NCBI GenBank assembly: GCA_012511995.1
Contig: JAAZFA010000050.1
Span: forward strand, 1 to 12,739
Source of the DNA: Thermoproteota archaeon
GTDB lineage: Archaea; Thermoproteota; Bathyarchaeia; Bathyarchaeales; Bathycorpusculaceae
Length of the DNA stretch: 12,739 bases
Reading direction: 5' to 3'
Shown in pieces: positions 1-6,485 of this stretch. Made by a program: the position numbers and the translations under genes. The notes below the pieces were generated by a model. That model was given only the letters and a program-made list of their open reading frames with translations. It did not search any database and had not been told where the DNA came from. The first letter of the stretch is position 1. Each line of letters starts with the position of its first letter.

Positions 1-1
1 A

Positions 2-550
2 ATTGCATACATCTCTCAGCAAGCCACGAATTTCGAGAGTCAATTTCCCTTAACTGTCCGAGAACTTGTTTCTTTGGGCTGTATAAGAAAGAACAACATC
101 GGTAGAAGACTCAACCACGAGGATTGGGCAAGCGTTGATCAAAGTATCAACTTCATGGGTTTGGGTGATGTGGCAAATAGGCGAATAGGCCAGTTATCAG
201 GTGGACAGAAACAACGAGTATTTGTTGCAAAAGCGTTAGCTCGAAAACCAGACTTAATTTTTCTAGATGAACCCATAGTGGGTGTAGATTCTGAGGCGCA
301 AGAAAAATTCTATAAAAAACTTAGTGACTTAAACGTTGAGCGGCAGACAACGATAATGCTTGTAACCCACGATTTAACTTCGGTGTTCTGTCGTATGTCT
401 AAGGTTTTGTGCGTTAACAAAAAGGTTGAAGTTGCTCAAGTAACCGCAGATTTAGACGCAAGCATGTTACTCAAACGTGCATATGGTGACCATTTCCATT
501 TCGTCTTCCATAAACATGAATGTCAAGGTGTTTTTGAATATGAGCATTAA
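2..550 (+). CDS. znuC: Zinc/manganese-type ABC transporter ATP-binding protein (5' end outside window)
   Basis: ATPase subunit of a metal-ion ABC importer, partial. The frame is open from base 2, so the start and Walker A lie upstream of the window. Visible in order: a Q-loop region (AYISQQ, bases 5-22), FPLTVRELVSLG, which is typical of the ZnuC/MntB class, the signature LSGGQKQR (194-217), Walker B LIFLDEP (254-274) and the H-loop THD (365-373). The C-terminus is histidine-rich (HFHFVFHKHE), as in many ZnuC-like proteins. It overlaps the permease gene by about 11 bp, so the two are co-transcribed and probably translationally coupled. The substrate-binding subunit is not visible. Zinc is the best guess from the histidine-rich tail, but manganese or iron cannot be excluded. 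The ABC ATPase assignment is firm. Confidence 0.93.
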   Translation: MAYISQQATNFESQFPLTVRELVSLGCIRKNNIGRRLNHEDWASVDQSINFMGLGDVANRRIGQLSGGQKQRVFVAKALARKPDLIFLDEPIVGVDSEAQEKFYKKLSDLNVERQTTIMLVTHDLTSVFCRMSKVLCVNKKVEVAQVTADLDASMLLKRAYGDHFHFVFHKHECQGVFEYEH

Positions 551-1352
551 TCCATTGGATCTGTTTAGTTACCAATTTTTTCAAAATGCTTTAATTGGCG
601 GTGTCATTGCTGCGGTTGCATGTGGTTTAGTGGGGCTTTTCTTGATTCTAAAAAAAGAAGCCATGATAGGTGATGGACTTGCACATACAGCATTTGGTGG
701 CATAGCAATAGGGTTGCTTGCCGGCATTAATCCACTAGTAACAGCGTTAGGAGTTTCTGTTTTGGCTGTATTTGGTATATCATATATGCGCCGAAAAAAA
801 ATCGCTACATCTGATTCAGCTATAGCTGTTATGTTAGCATTGGGCTTCTCTACTGGCTTAATCGTAATCAGTGTCGCTGGTGGATTTAACGTTGAATTGT
901 TTAGTTACTTGTTTGGATCAATATTAACTATTGATTACATAGATTTAATGCTAGTTTCAGTTTTAGGCATAACGGTTGTAGGATTCATTGGACTTTTCAG
1001 AAGAGAGTTGCTATCGATGGTTTTTGACGAAGAAGATTCAAGGATTATGGGTATACCGATAAAAAAATTGTCTATAGTGTTTGACCTGCTTGTTGCCATA
1101 ACTATTGTGTTATCCATAAAAGTGATTGGTACTATTCTTGTAGTGGCGCTTATGGTAATTCCTGGACTCTGCGCTTTAAAATTGAATCTATCTTTTAAGA
1201 AGACCCTTATCAGTGGTGTGGCTTTCAGTATAGTTAGTACAACGGTGGGCATCTTCTTTTCTGCAGTATTCAATATTGCAACAGCAGGTGTTATTGTGTT
1301 TGTTTTGGTGTTGTTTTTCTTGTTAACCATATTGTATAAAAAACTCGCCTAA
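540..1352 (+). CDS. znuB: Zinc/manganese-type ABC transporter membrane permease (ABC-3 family)
   Basis: Integral membrane permease of the same metal importer. About 270 residues from the chosen start, normal for the family, with seven to nine hydrophobic segments. The family hallmark EAMIGDGLAHTAFGGIAIG lies at residues 40-58, and a late ABC-3 motif, VALMVIPGLCAL, is also present. Longer in-frame starts exist at 477, 483 and 516, but they would add a non-hydrophobic leader read mostly from sequence coding for ZnuC. The ATG at 540 follows AAGGTG (524-529), a fair Shine-Dalgarno at about 10 nt, and starts directly before the first membrane segment. It overlaps the ATPase stop. A T-run (1384-1390) follows the stop and could end the transcript. 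Confidence 0.92.
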   Translation: MSINPLDLFSYQFFQNALIGGVIAAVACGLVGLFLILKKEAMIGDGLAHTAFGGIAIGLLAGINPLVTALGVSVLAVFGISYMRRKKIATSDSAIAVMLALGFSTGLIVISVAGGFNVELFSYLFGSILTIDYIDLMLVSVLGITVVGFIGLFRRELLSMVFDEEDSRIMGIPIKKLSIVFDLLVAITIVLSIKVIGTILVVALMVIPGLCALKLNLSFKKTLISGVAFSIVSTTVGIFFSAVFNIATAGVIVFVLVLFFLLTILYKKLA

Positions 1353-1357
1353 AAAAA
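1351..1357 (-). terminator. Minus-strand T-run terminator after the surface protein gene
   Basis: Seven A on the plus strand read as a T-run on the minus strand about 35 nt past the stop of the minus-strand surface-protein gene. Archaeal transcription commonly stops at such T-runs without a hairpin. It overlaps the permease stop codon, so the convergent pair have interleaved ends. Confidence 0.35.
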
Positions 1358-1383
1358 CTAAACTCAGTCTATTATTGCTTAGA

Positions 1384-1390
1384 TTTTTTT
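1384..1390 (+). terminator. Plus-strand T-run terminator after the permease gene
   Basis: Seven consecutive T about 30 nt downstream of the permease stop, a typical archaeal oligo-T termination signal. No strong hairpin is seen before it. It sits just outside the stop of the convergent gene. Confidence 0.4.
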
Positions 1391-1392
1391 CT

Positions 1393-2079
1393 TCATCTTC
1401 TAACGCTTATTATGCCAGCAACCACAACTACAACGACTACAACAATAACCGTGAATATAACAACATAGTGCTGCATAAAAAACGATAAATTAGCTAACGC
1501 TGGGTCGTTTAAAGAATAATGTACCACAGTTATGTTACCGGTTAACCCGTTTACCCTCACTGAGTTATCTGGTAAAAGATTCCAACCTGAACCCTCCGCT
1601 AAAAAAGTTGCACCATTGTCAGTAACTACTGACCATTCTGCGGCATTCGTTGGTTCTGTTGAGTTCAAGCAAAGGTTTACTGTCTGTGCGCCTTTGCCTT
1701 CAACCGAAAAAACAACCATGTCTATAGGCATATAATAGTTGAAGCTTAGATGTCCCCAGATAGTAATGTTAGAGTTTTCAACAGATATTTTCAGGTCTGA
1801 TATACTCTTGAAGTCAGTGAATCCATAGTTTTGTGTTGTTTGGGTGTTGTTGAGGACTAAGCCTTTGAAAGTCCACATATTGCTTTCTAAAATTGCTTCT
1901 CTGTAATAACCATCAAAGGCAAAGTGGATGTTGCCATTCAATTCAGGTATATTAAAATTGGTTGTTGAAGTGAAGGTTGTTTGAGTTTCAGCAGATTGGG
2001 CACTAAGGCTGAACAGCATTAGAAGTACAACTATAACTATCAAAGAGGTTATTGTTTTTGTTTTAAGCTGTACCTTCAA
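1393..2079 (-). CDS. Predicted secreted protein with C-terminal membrane anchor, unknown function
   Basis: From the TTG at 2079 the protein is 228 residues: a basic N-terminus (KVQLKTKT), a hydrophobic signal core (about residues 10-27), a likely cleavage region SAQSAE, then about 175 polar residues, and a single C-terminal membrane helix (about 206-225, including a run of nine valines) followed by the short basic tail RR. The outer part has five N-glycosylation sequons (NNT, NIT, NST, NIT, NLS) and one cysteine. A TTG at 2166 would add 29 residues before the signal peptide, which is unlikely, so I chose 2079, but the start is uncertain. The fold is not recognised. The architecture is that of an archaeal cell-surface protein exposed to the outside. 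It is convergent with the metal-permease gene, with 40 bp between them. Confidence 0.75.
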   Translation of the reverse strand: MKVQLKTKTITSLIVIVVLLMLFSLSAQSAETQTTFTSTTNFNIPELNGNIHFAFDGYYREAILESNMWTFKGLVLNNTQTTQNYGFTDFKSISDLKISVENSNITIWGHLSFNYYMPIDMVVFSVEGKGAQTVNLCLNSTEPTNAAEWSVVTDNGATFLAEGSGWNLLPDNSVRVNGLTGNITVVHYSLNDPALANLSFFMQHYVVIFTVIVVVVVVVVAGIISVRR

Positions 2080-2185
2080 TTTATACTCGATATTATAAAG
2101 TGCTTTTTTGTATAAAGAATTAGTGTTTAAAAAGGTGCGACCGTCTATTACATGTTCTGAAATCAACTGAAACTAAATGCTTTAA

Positions 2186-2311
2186 CTACCGTTTCTTATG
2201 CTTAGGAAAACAAACCGTAAACGTCATACTTTTCCTTGCTTTGCTATCAAATGTGACAGTGCCGTTTAATGCACCAATCATTCTTTTCACAACTAATAAC
2301 CCGAAACCTGC
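2186..2311 (-). pseudogene. Histidine kinase C-terminal remnant (HATPase_c G2 box to end)
   Basis: Reading the minus strand from 2311 to the TAG at 2186 gives AGFGLLVVKRMIGALNGTV, then a TFDS..TFTVCFPK ending. This matches the tail of histidine-kinase ATPase domains: the GxGLGL..VKR G2 box, the GGT(V/I).(V/F).S strand, and TFTV.(L/F)P. About 41 codons survive. An in-frame TAG lies immediately upstream (2312-2314), and nothing beyond it resembles the N or G1 boxes, the dimerisation helix or a sensor domain. It is therefore a severed fragment and could not work as a kinase. The second glycine-leucine pair of the G2 box is also altered (GFGLL instead of GLGLG). Confidence 0.6.
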
Positions 2312-2483
2312 CTACGAAGTCGTCAGGTTACTCATCAACAAAGTGATAGTTCTAACCGAGTCCAAAAAACCTGGCCCCGGATACAAACGAGTTAAACTAC
2401 ACAAAGCACTAACCTACACTAAATTAAAAAAACAGAACAACAACACACAAACAGTTAAACACCTAAAAAACGCTCTTGAATAA
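2312..2483 (+). pseudogene. Possible winged-helix regulator C-terminal fragment
   Basis: In the plus frame ending at 2483, YEVVRLLINKVIVLTES followed by KKPGPGYKRVKL resembles the recognition helix and wing of an archaeal winged-helix DNA-binding domain: a helix, then a beta-hairpin with a glycine/proline turn. After it comes a polar, asparagine-rich tail. The open frame runs upstream to 2241, but that part is antisense to the histidine-kinase remnant, so only the part from about 2312 has any claim to be coding. Without an N-terminal half it would be a broken gene. The match is by pattern only and weak. Confidence 0.25.
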
Positions 2484-2514
2484 CTAAAACACCACGATCA
2501 ACCATTATACCTAA

Positions 2515-2690
2515 CAGAACCACAGTTGGCAGGCGATGGGGGTGTTGCCTAAGAATCTTAGAAGAGGTTTCCACAAAGACAACCAGCCAACCTTCTTCAG
2601 CGCGTTATTCCAACAAAGGTTGTAGCTGTCGATTCAACACTGCTAGTTGGTCTCTATGACACGTGGAAGCAGCATGGGGTTTTGCCATAA
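2515..2690 (+). pseudogene. Frame-broken protein fragment, possibly from a transposase
   Basis: Two short open frames join end to end with a shift near 2619. The first (2515-2622) reads SWQAMGVLPKNLRRGFHKDN then QPTFFSALFQQR. The second (up to the TAA at 2688-2690) reads IPTKVVAVDSTLL then VGLYDTWKQHGVLP. The VVAVDST strand followed by a helix recalls the first catalytic aspartate region of DDE transposases such as the IS4 class, but I could not confirm a family, and no inverted repeats were found. It is clearly not a working gene. Confidence 0.25.
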
Positions 2691-2769
2691 GTAGGGGGAA
2701 GTTCAGGGGTTTTAAACTGTATGATGTCTTGAATTAAATGTATTTTTGAAAGCTGGTTGTTGTGTGGTT

Positions 2770-2811
2770 GGGTTGTTTGATGGGTGTGTTAAGGGTAATG
2801 TTTTGGGTGGG
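2770..2811 (+). other. Cluster of five GGG runs (possible G-quadruplex)
   Basis: GGG occurs at 2770, 2782, 2793, 2805 and 2809, separated by loops of 9, 8, 9 and 1 nt, inside a G/T-rich stretch. This permits a loose three-layer quadruplex on the plus strand. The loops are long, so stability is uncertain. Confidence 0.3.
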
Positions 2812-3004
2812 TGTTGGTTTTGGCTGAGGGGTCTGGTTAAGAAGGCAGTGGCGGTTATGGGGCTGGCTTGATTGATTTGTTATGATGTTGGGGCTTTATG
2901 GTAGTTTGTTGCTGGTGATGAGAGTATAGAGTGTATAAGTAAAACTGGGTTTGACTTGATAACAAAGGTATGGTGTTCTTGAAGATGTTAAATTAATGGT
3001 ATTC

Positions 3005-3039
3005 GCAAGTACTTGCCCAGACTTGCCTAAGGAGCAAGT
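3005..3039. repeat. Four-copy ACTTGC/GCAAGT hexamer cluster
   Basis: GCAAGTACTTGC (3005-3016) is a perfect 12-bp palindrome. After 4 bases comes ACTTGC (3021-3026) and, 7 bases later, GCAAGT (3034-3039), forming a second, spaced inverted repeat of the same hexamer. Four copies in 35 bp suggest binding sites for a dimeric regulator or a transcript hairpin pair. The nearest intact gene downstream is the hydrolase at 3275. Confidence 0.5.
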
Positions 3040-3228
3040 TAGCAGTCAATCCAATAAAAAACTAATTATGCACACTTTTATTGCTATAGTATTGCTAGTT
3101 TGGGGTGTTAAGAAAAAGGCCCTAAACAGTTTCCTTTTATTTTTCCACAAATATTTGCATCTCAGTGGTGGGCGTTTTCTATGAATCCCTTTGCTCAAAC
3201 ATTAAGGCGTCTATACTTCTAAAGAAAA

Positions 3229-3237
3229 GATAAAAAG
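3229..3237 (+). promoter_or_regulatory. TATA-like box upstream of the phosphatase-superfamily gene
   Basis: The A-rich stretch AAAAGATAAAAAGG around these bases fits an archaeal TATA box with flanking BRE purines. It would place a transcript start near 3260, a short leader before the TTG/GTG starts at 3275/3278. Confidence 0.3.
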
Positions 3238-3274
3238 GCAGCCGTAATATAGTTAATCAACCGAACTTTATACA

Positions 3275-4543
3275 TTGGTGATCCCCCTGAAAATTACCCA
3301 TTTTTGCGAGAGTTCACGTCGCCTGATTAAACAACAGCTCTTTTCAGAATCCTTCGTATTACCAGATTATTCGATGCTTAATATAAAAAATATACTACCC
3401 CAAATTGCATCTATTTTTGGAGAAGGAATACCCAACTACTCAACACTTTCCAACGATTGTCTCGCAGACTTAAAAGGCATAAAAAAGGTGCTACTAATAA
3501 TTTTCGACGGCCTAGGCTACAATCGACTTCTACATCATATAAACAACCATCGCAGTACTTTTACAGAGCTCGCAAAACAAGGCGTTCTAAAACCCATAAC
3601 AACAGTGTTTCCTTCCACAACATCTTCGGCGTTAACAAGCATATTTAGCGGGTTGCCACCTGCTCAACACCAAATAATCGGTTACCGTATGTTCTCAAAA
3701 AAATACGGTACGATCTACAATACACTCGATATGAAACCCGTTTACGAATACAGCAGTAAAATAGAACTTGCAAAAGATTATGCCCATAGCATAAAGCTTC
3801 TCATCCCTCTTTTAGAGCAAAGGGGCATACAAATATCAGTTATAACTAAAAGTAAAATCATAGGCAGCGGTTTATCCCAAATCACCCATCAAAACATAAT
3901 GCCAACCCCTTATATTTTAAGCTCAGATATGTGGACCCACGCTACTGCAGCATTAGAAAACCCAAGCAACCAGCTGTCAATAACTTACTACAGCGGAGTT
4001 GATAGTCTTGCTCATAAGTACGGCAACTATTCCAAAGAAGTGACCTTTGAATTAACCTCTATAGAAAATAACCTGCAGGAATTCATCTCAGGCTTAAGTA
4101 AAACCGTAAAAGAAGAAACATTACTTATCATAACTGCCGACCACGGCATAGCTGATGTTAAACAATCAATTTACCTCAAAGACTATCCTGAAATAATGCA
4201 ACACCTTCTTCTACCACCAGTTGGCGACGGTCGTGCAACTTATCTTTTCTGTAAATCACACAAAAAAGCAGAATTCCAAAAAACTTTCGAAAAAACCATG
4301 ACTGGTTTTAAGCTGTTTCCAACCGAAGAGTTAGTTCAGAAAGGAGTATTCGGGGAACCTATAAACAGAGAAGAGTTAAAGGAAAAACTTGGAGACTTTA
4401 CTGTTCTAAGTAACAGTGATAAGATATTGGATTACCCATTTTTTGATGACGATAGGCAGTATCCACAGGTTGGGGCTCATGGAGGCATGTCAGAGGAAGA
4501 AATGGTTATTCCCATCTTATCAGCTAGGCTTTCTGAACTATAA
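3275..4543 (+). CDS. Alkaline phosphatase superfamily hydrolase (type I phosphodiesterase/nucleotide pyrophosphatase family)
   Basis: Two-metal phosphate-ester hydrolase, 422 residues, soluble, with no signal peptide or membrane segment, so probably cytoplasmic. All core residues are visible: metal ligand D78 in LLIIFDGLGY, nucleophile T116 in FPSTTSSALTS, D243 and H247 in SGVDSLAHKYG, D289-H290 in ITADHG, and H402 in GAHGGMSEEE. The order D, T, D/H, DH, H is that of the PF01663 family. The substrate is unknown; this archaeal branch is usually annotated only as alkaline phosphatase family or nucleotide pyrophosphatase. The start is TTG (3275) or GTG (3278). The first ATG (3374) would cut off VLPDY, which belongs to the conserved N-terminus in related proteins, so an upstream start is preferred. 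Single-gene transcript, convergent with the DUF5752 gene. Confidence 0.88.
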   Translation: MVIPLKITHFCESSRRLIKQQLFSESFVLPDYSMLNIKNILPQIASIFGEGIPNYSTLSNDCLADLKGIKKVLLIIFDGLGYNRLLHHINNHRSTFTELAKQGVLKPITTVFPSTTSSALTSIFSGLPPAQHQIIGYRMFSKKYGTIYNTLDMKPVYEYSSKIELAKDYAHSIKLLIPLLEQRGIQISVITKSKIIGSGLSQITHQNIMPTPYILSSDMWTHATAALENPSNQLSITYYSGVDSLAHKYGNYSKEVTFELTSIENNLQEFISGLSKTVKEETLLIITADHGIADVKQSIYLKDYPEIMQHLLLPPVGDGRATYLFCKSHKKAEFQKTFEKTMTGFKLFPTEELVQKGVFGEPINREELKEKLGDFTVLSNSDKILDYPFFDDDRQYPQVGAHGGMSEEEMVIPILSARLSEL

Positions 4544-4609
4544 TGCGCCATAGTTTGATTTTTAGTTGACAGATATCCCTATTTTATCATAAGTTAACAG
4601 TTGCAATCG

Positions 4610-4981
4610 CTAAGCGCTTTGTCTAGTAATAGATTTTAATTCATCTATTCGGGTTTCAATTCTATTTATTATCTCTTGTCTGAGGGTCTCTTCACTGGTA
4701 TACGAAGTGATCAGTGCCAAATCTTCTGCAAGTTCAGCGTCACAAAAAATTGTTCTAATCCATCTTTGAAAATCGCCTCGTTCAAAATGAAATTTAACTG
4801 ATTCAGAATTAATAGTTCTCATTTGGTTAGCTAAATCTTGAATGCTAGTTGCAGTTACGCCTGTGTTGTTTCCGATTTTATTATAAAAATGAAAACCACA
4901 ATCTTTATTTACTGAGGCTAGAGCTCTCCGTGACCGGCTAACGACGTCTTGTTGCCGTTTTTTAGCTGTACTTCTAGCCAT
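4610..4981 (-). CDS. DUF5752 family protein
   Basis: Small soluble protein, 123 residues from the ATG at 4981 (a GTG at 4990 would add three). The core matches my recollection of DUF5752: FHFYNKIGNNTGVTATSIQDL (a short strand segment leading into a helix, about 30-50), SVKFHFERGDFQRWI (about 61-75), then a helical segment with LAEDL (84-88). The basic N-terminus (ARSTAKKRQQDVVSRSRR) and the charged helical C-terminus (RQEIINRIETRIDELK) are less conserved. The function of the family is unknown. In other archaea it is found near glycosyltransferase or sugar-metabolism genes; here no such neighbour is present. No Shine-Dalgarno is seen, so it may be leaderless. Convergent with the hydrolase gene, 66 bp apart. 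Confidence 0.7.
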   Translation of the reverse strand: MARSTAKKRQQDVVSRSRRALASVNKDCGFHFYNKIGNNTGVTATSIQDLANQMRTINSESVKFHFERGDFQRWIRTIFCDAELAEDLALITSYTSEETLRQEIINRIETRIDELKSITRQSA

Positions 4982-5598
4982 ACTGTTCACAGATAAAAAC
5001 TGTCTATGTAGGTCTATAACAATTTGTGGCTACAAAACAAAGCAACAAGAACTTAAAATCTGCTAATAATCAAAGGCAATCACAACTAACCAGAAATGTG
5101 AAACTTAAAATAAGAAATAAGTTTCAGTACCCCTATGTGTTTGATTGTATTTCTGAATTATCTGTATGCCGAATTCTTTTGTGCATATCACAGCTTTTCG
5201 GCAAGACTGACAGGATTGAGGTAAAAGAAGGGTTAAAGAAGATTCTCCTAAAAAGTATCCAACTGTAAGGTTGCAACCAAAAGATGATTTAACATTTGCT
5301 ATCCCAAATATACTATCTTTAGGTTTATAGTTACTGACGAATTCCACAGTTTACCCACTTTGGTTTAATTAACCCATGTAACGGGTCATTTAAGTATAAA
5401 AAATAACGTTATTGCCATAACACAATAACAAACATAGATTAAATCCTTCATTTTTACTTTTTTTTCTATGGAAAAATCTTTTCAGGATCCTTCAATGGAC
5501 GCTTGTGCCATAAGCTTTATTTTTAACCTTTTCACATTTAGGGATTCACTTGCTATAATCAAGGTAATAGTATGTTGGTAAGAAAACCACTAATAGGA
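4982..5598. other. Intergenic stretch without a confident gene
   Basis: Between the DUF5752 and UspA genes. Open frames at 5026-5268 (plus) and 5105-5347 (minus) overlap each other, match nothing I recognise and lack clear starts, so neither is called. Toward the right end lie a TATA-like AGTATAAAAAATA, a 12-bp palindrome (5402-5413), a T-run (5457-5465) and a 37-codon frame (5468-5581) whose product begins MEKSFQDPSMDACA and is hydrophobic in the middle. The promoter-like box, palindrome and T-run in this order could also bound a short RNA. Confidence 0.5.
5402..5413. promoter_or_regulatory. 12-bp palindrome next to a TATA-like box
   Basis: AATAACGTTATT is a perfect palindrome touching the downstream edge of AGTATAAAAAATA (about 5392-5404). 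This is the usual place for an archaeal repressor site, between the TATA box and the transcript start. The transcript it would control is unclear: perhaps the 37-codon frame at 5468 or a short RNA. Confidence 0.3.
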
Positions 5599-6009
5599 TT
5601 ACCTAGTTACTATTACTGGACAAGGCGCCTTCTCGAGTACACCATGACTTATACTGCCCAGCAATAACTCCTCAAACTTGCTCAGCCCCCTCGCACCCAA
5701 GACGATAAGGTCAAAATTTTTCTCTTTTGCAGTTTTAATTATTTGATCAACCACATTACTACCTTCAATCAACAGGGTATTAACCGAGGCCCCCCCTGCC
5801 TGAACCAACCTTTGACCTTCAGTTAATACAATGCTTTTGGTCGCCTCATTACTTTGTTGGTTAGACGGAGGTATCAATTTTGAACGATATGGTTGAACGT
5901 TCAACAAGGTTATTGTTCCATTAGTCATTTTGGCGATGTTAATTGCTTCATATAAGGCACGTTTCGAATGCTCCGAACCGTCTATCGGTACCAATATTTT
6001 TTGATACAA
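5599..6009 (-). CDS. Universal stress protein, UspA family, ATP-binding type
   Basis: Single-domain Usp of 136 residues, the usual size, cytoplasmic and normally dimeric. It starts with the family's KILVPIDGS strand and loop (D10 contacts adenine in homologues). The ATP-binding signature G-x2-G-x9-G-S is complete: GARG at 105-108 and GS at 118-119. It ends with the usual APCPVIVTR strand. Proteins with this signature bind ATP and act as nucleotide-dependent stress or regulatory proteins; the partner here is unknown. The start codon is TTG at 6009, fixed because the beta strand begins within four residues. A TATA-like box lies about 35 nt upstream. Confidence 0.93.
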   Translation of the reverse strand: MYQKILVPIDGSEHSKRALYEAINIAKMTNGTITLLNVQPYRSKLIPPSNQQSNEATKSIVLTEGQRLVQAGGASVNTLLIEGSNVVDQIIKTAKEKNFDLIVLGARGLSKFEELLLGSISHGVLEKAPCPVIVTR

Positions 6010-6040
6010 CAGTATACCCAGATTCTTATTCAGATTAAGA

Positions 6041-6054
6041 TACTTTTAATTTTT
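6041..6054 (-). promoter_or_regulatory. TATA-like box for the UspA gene
   Basis: On the minus strand this reads AAAAATTAAAAGTA, centred about 38 nt before the TTG start, giving a leader of around 10 nt. Typical of archaeal promoters with little or no Shine-Dalgarno. Confidence 0.35.
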
Positions 6055-6159
6055 TCTATCATTGAACTTCATTATAGTCATTTTTCTATTCCAAAGTTTG
6101 CTATTTGGTATTTAGTGACGATTTACCCGTTTTATAACGAGCTTTTTTTGACTTTACCT

Positions 6160-6297
6160 CTAAAGATCGTGCATTTCAACATTGGTTAAGCTAATTCCAT
6201 CTTGCGTAGTAATTTGTACCGGATCTCCCAATTTTATACTCCTGTATCCCTTACTGAAAGAATACTTGCCCAATGCTGACGTACAATACTCACCCAT
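6160..6297 (-). CDS. Possible small protein of 45 residues, unknown
   Basis: The minus-strand frame from the ATG at 6297 to the TAG at 6160 encodes MGEYCTSALGKYSFSKGYRS followed by a tail with LGDPVQITTQDG and ending VEMHDL. The second half looks like natural protein: alternating strand residues with D-P and D-G turns, as in small beta barrels or hairpins. No Shine-Dalgarno is present; an A/T-rich TTATTTTA lies about 20 nt upstream of the ATG, slightly close for a leaderless start. It could also be the surviving end of a longer lost gene. No family is recognised. Confidence 0.3.
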   Translation of the reverse strand: MGEYCTSALGKYSFSKGYRSIKLGDPVQITTQDGISLTNVEMHDL

Positions 6298-6445
6298 TCT
6301 AATTGAGTATGGCTAAAATAATGAATAGGTGAGACCGTCCCTTCAAACTGCCATAGCCTTATGAAAAGGTTTTTTCGGGATGGCTTAAAAATCGTTATTT
6401 TACCTCTTAATTCTTCAACCAAGATGCAACTTAGGTTAACTCAAA

Positions 6446-6455
6446 GTTTAAAAAT
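6446..6455 (+). promoter_or_regulatory. TATA-like box of the btuF-btuC-btuD-cbiZ operon
   Basis: GTTTAAAAAT upstream of btuF is a good archaeal TATA candidate. It predicts a transcript start near 6475-6480, about 30 nt before the ATG. Confidence 0.4.
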
Positions 6456-6470
6456 AGCGACATTATAGAA

Positions 6471-6485
6471 TGGATAAACCATCCA
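6471..6485. promoter_or_regulatory. Inverted repeat at the predicted btuF transcript start
   Basis: TGGATAAACCATCCA: 5-bp arms around a 5-nt loop, lying where transcription should begin downstream of the TATA-like box. It could be an operator that blocks initiation. The arms are short, so chance is possible. Confidence 0.3.

Larger units (their letters stand above)
2484..3274. other. Gene-poor region with decayed fragments and strong strand asymmetry
   Basis: About 790 bases with no intact gene. It holds a possible frame-broken transposase fragment (2515-2690), a G/T-rich stretch (about 2690-2925) with clustered GGG runs, a TATA-like stretch (GTATAAGTAAAA, about 2934-2945), the ACTTGC/GCAAGT hexamer cluster (3005-3039) and the promoter region of the hydrolase gene at 3275. 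A 62-codon frame at 2996-3184 includes one hydrophobic stretch but has no recognised motif and no clear ribosome-binding site. I do not call it. Confidence 0.55.

Noticed and set aside
935..1330. 131-codon minus-strand open frame
   Set aside because: Entirely antisense to the metal permease, which has strong family motifs; composition is that of a shadow.
1532..1735. 67-codon plus-strand open frame
   Set aside because: Antisense to the surface-protein gene, without motifs or start signals.
2241..2311. Plus-strand N-terminal part of an 80-codon frame
   Set aside because: Antisense to the histidine-kinase remnant; the similarity clearly lies on the minus strand.
2996..3184. 62-codon plus-strand frame with one hydrophobic stretch
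   Set aside because: No recognised motif, no Shine-Dalgarno, and its start overlaps the ACTTGC/GCAAGT cluster. Not enough to call a gene.
5026..5347. Overlapping 80-codon frames on both strands, one with CQSC and a further cysteine
   Set aside because: Neither shows a complete metal-binding pattern or any family resemblance; they overlap each other and begin at weak start codons.
6234..6422. 62-codon minus-strand frame with a TTG start
   Set aside because: Overlaps the slightly more protein-like 45-residue frame and has no recognised motif.
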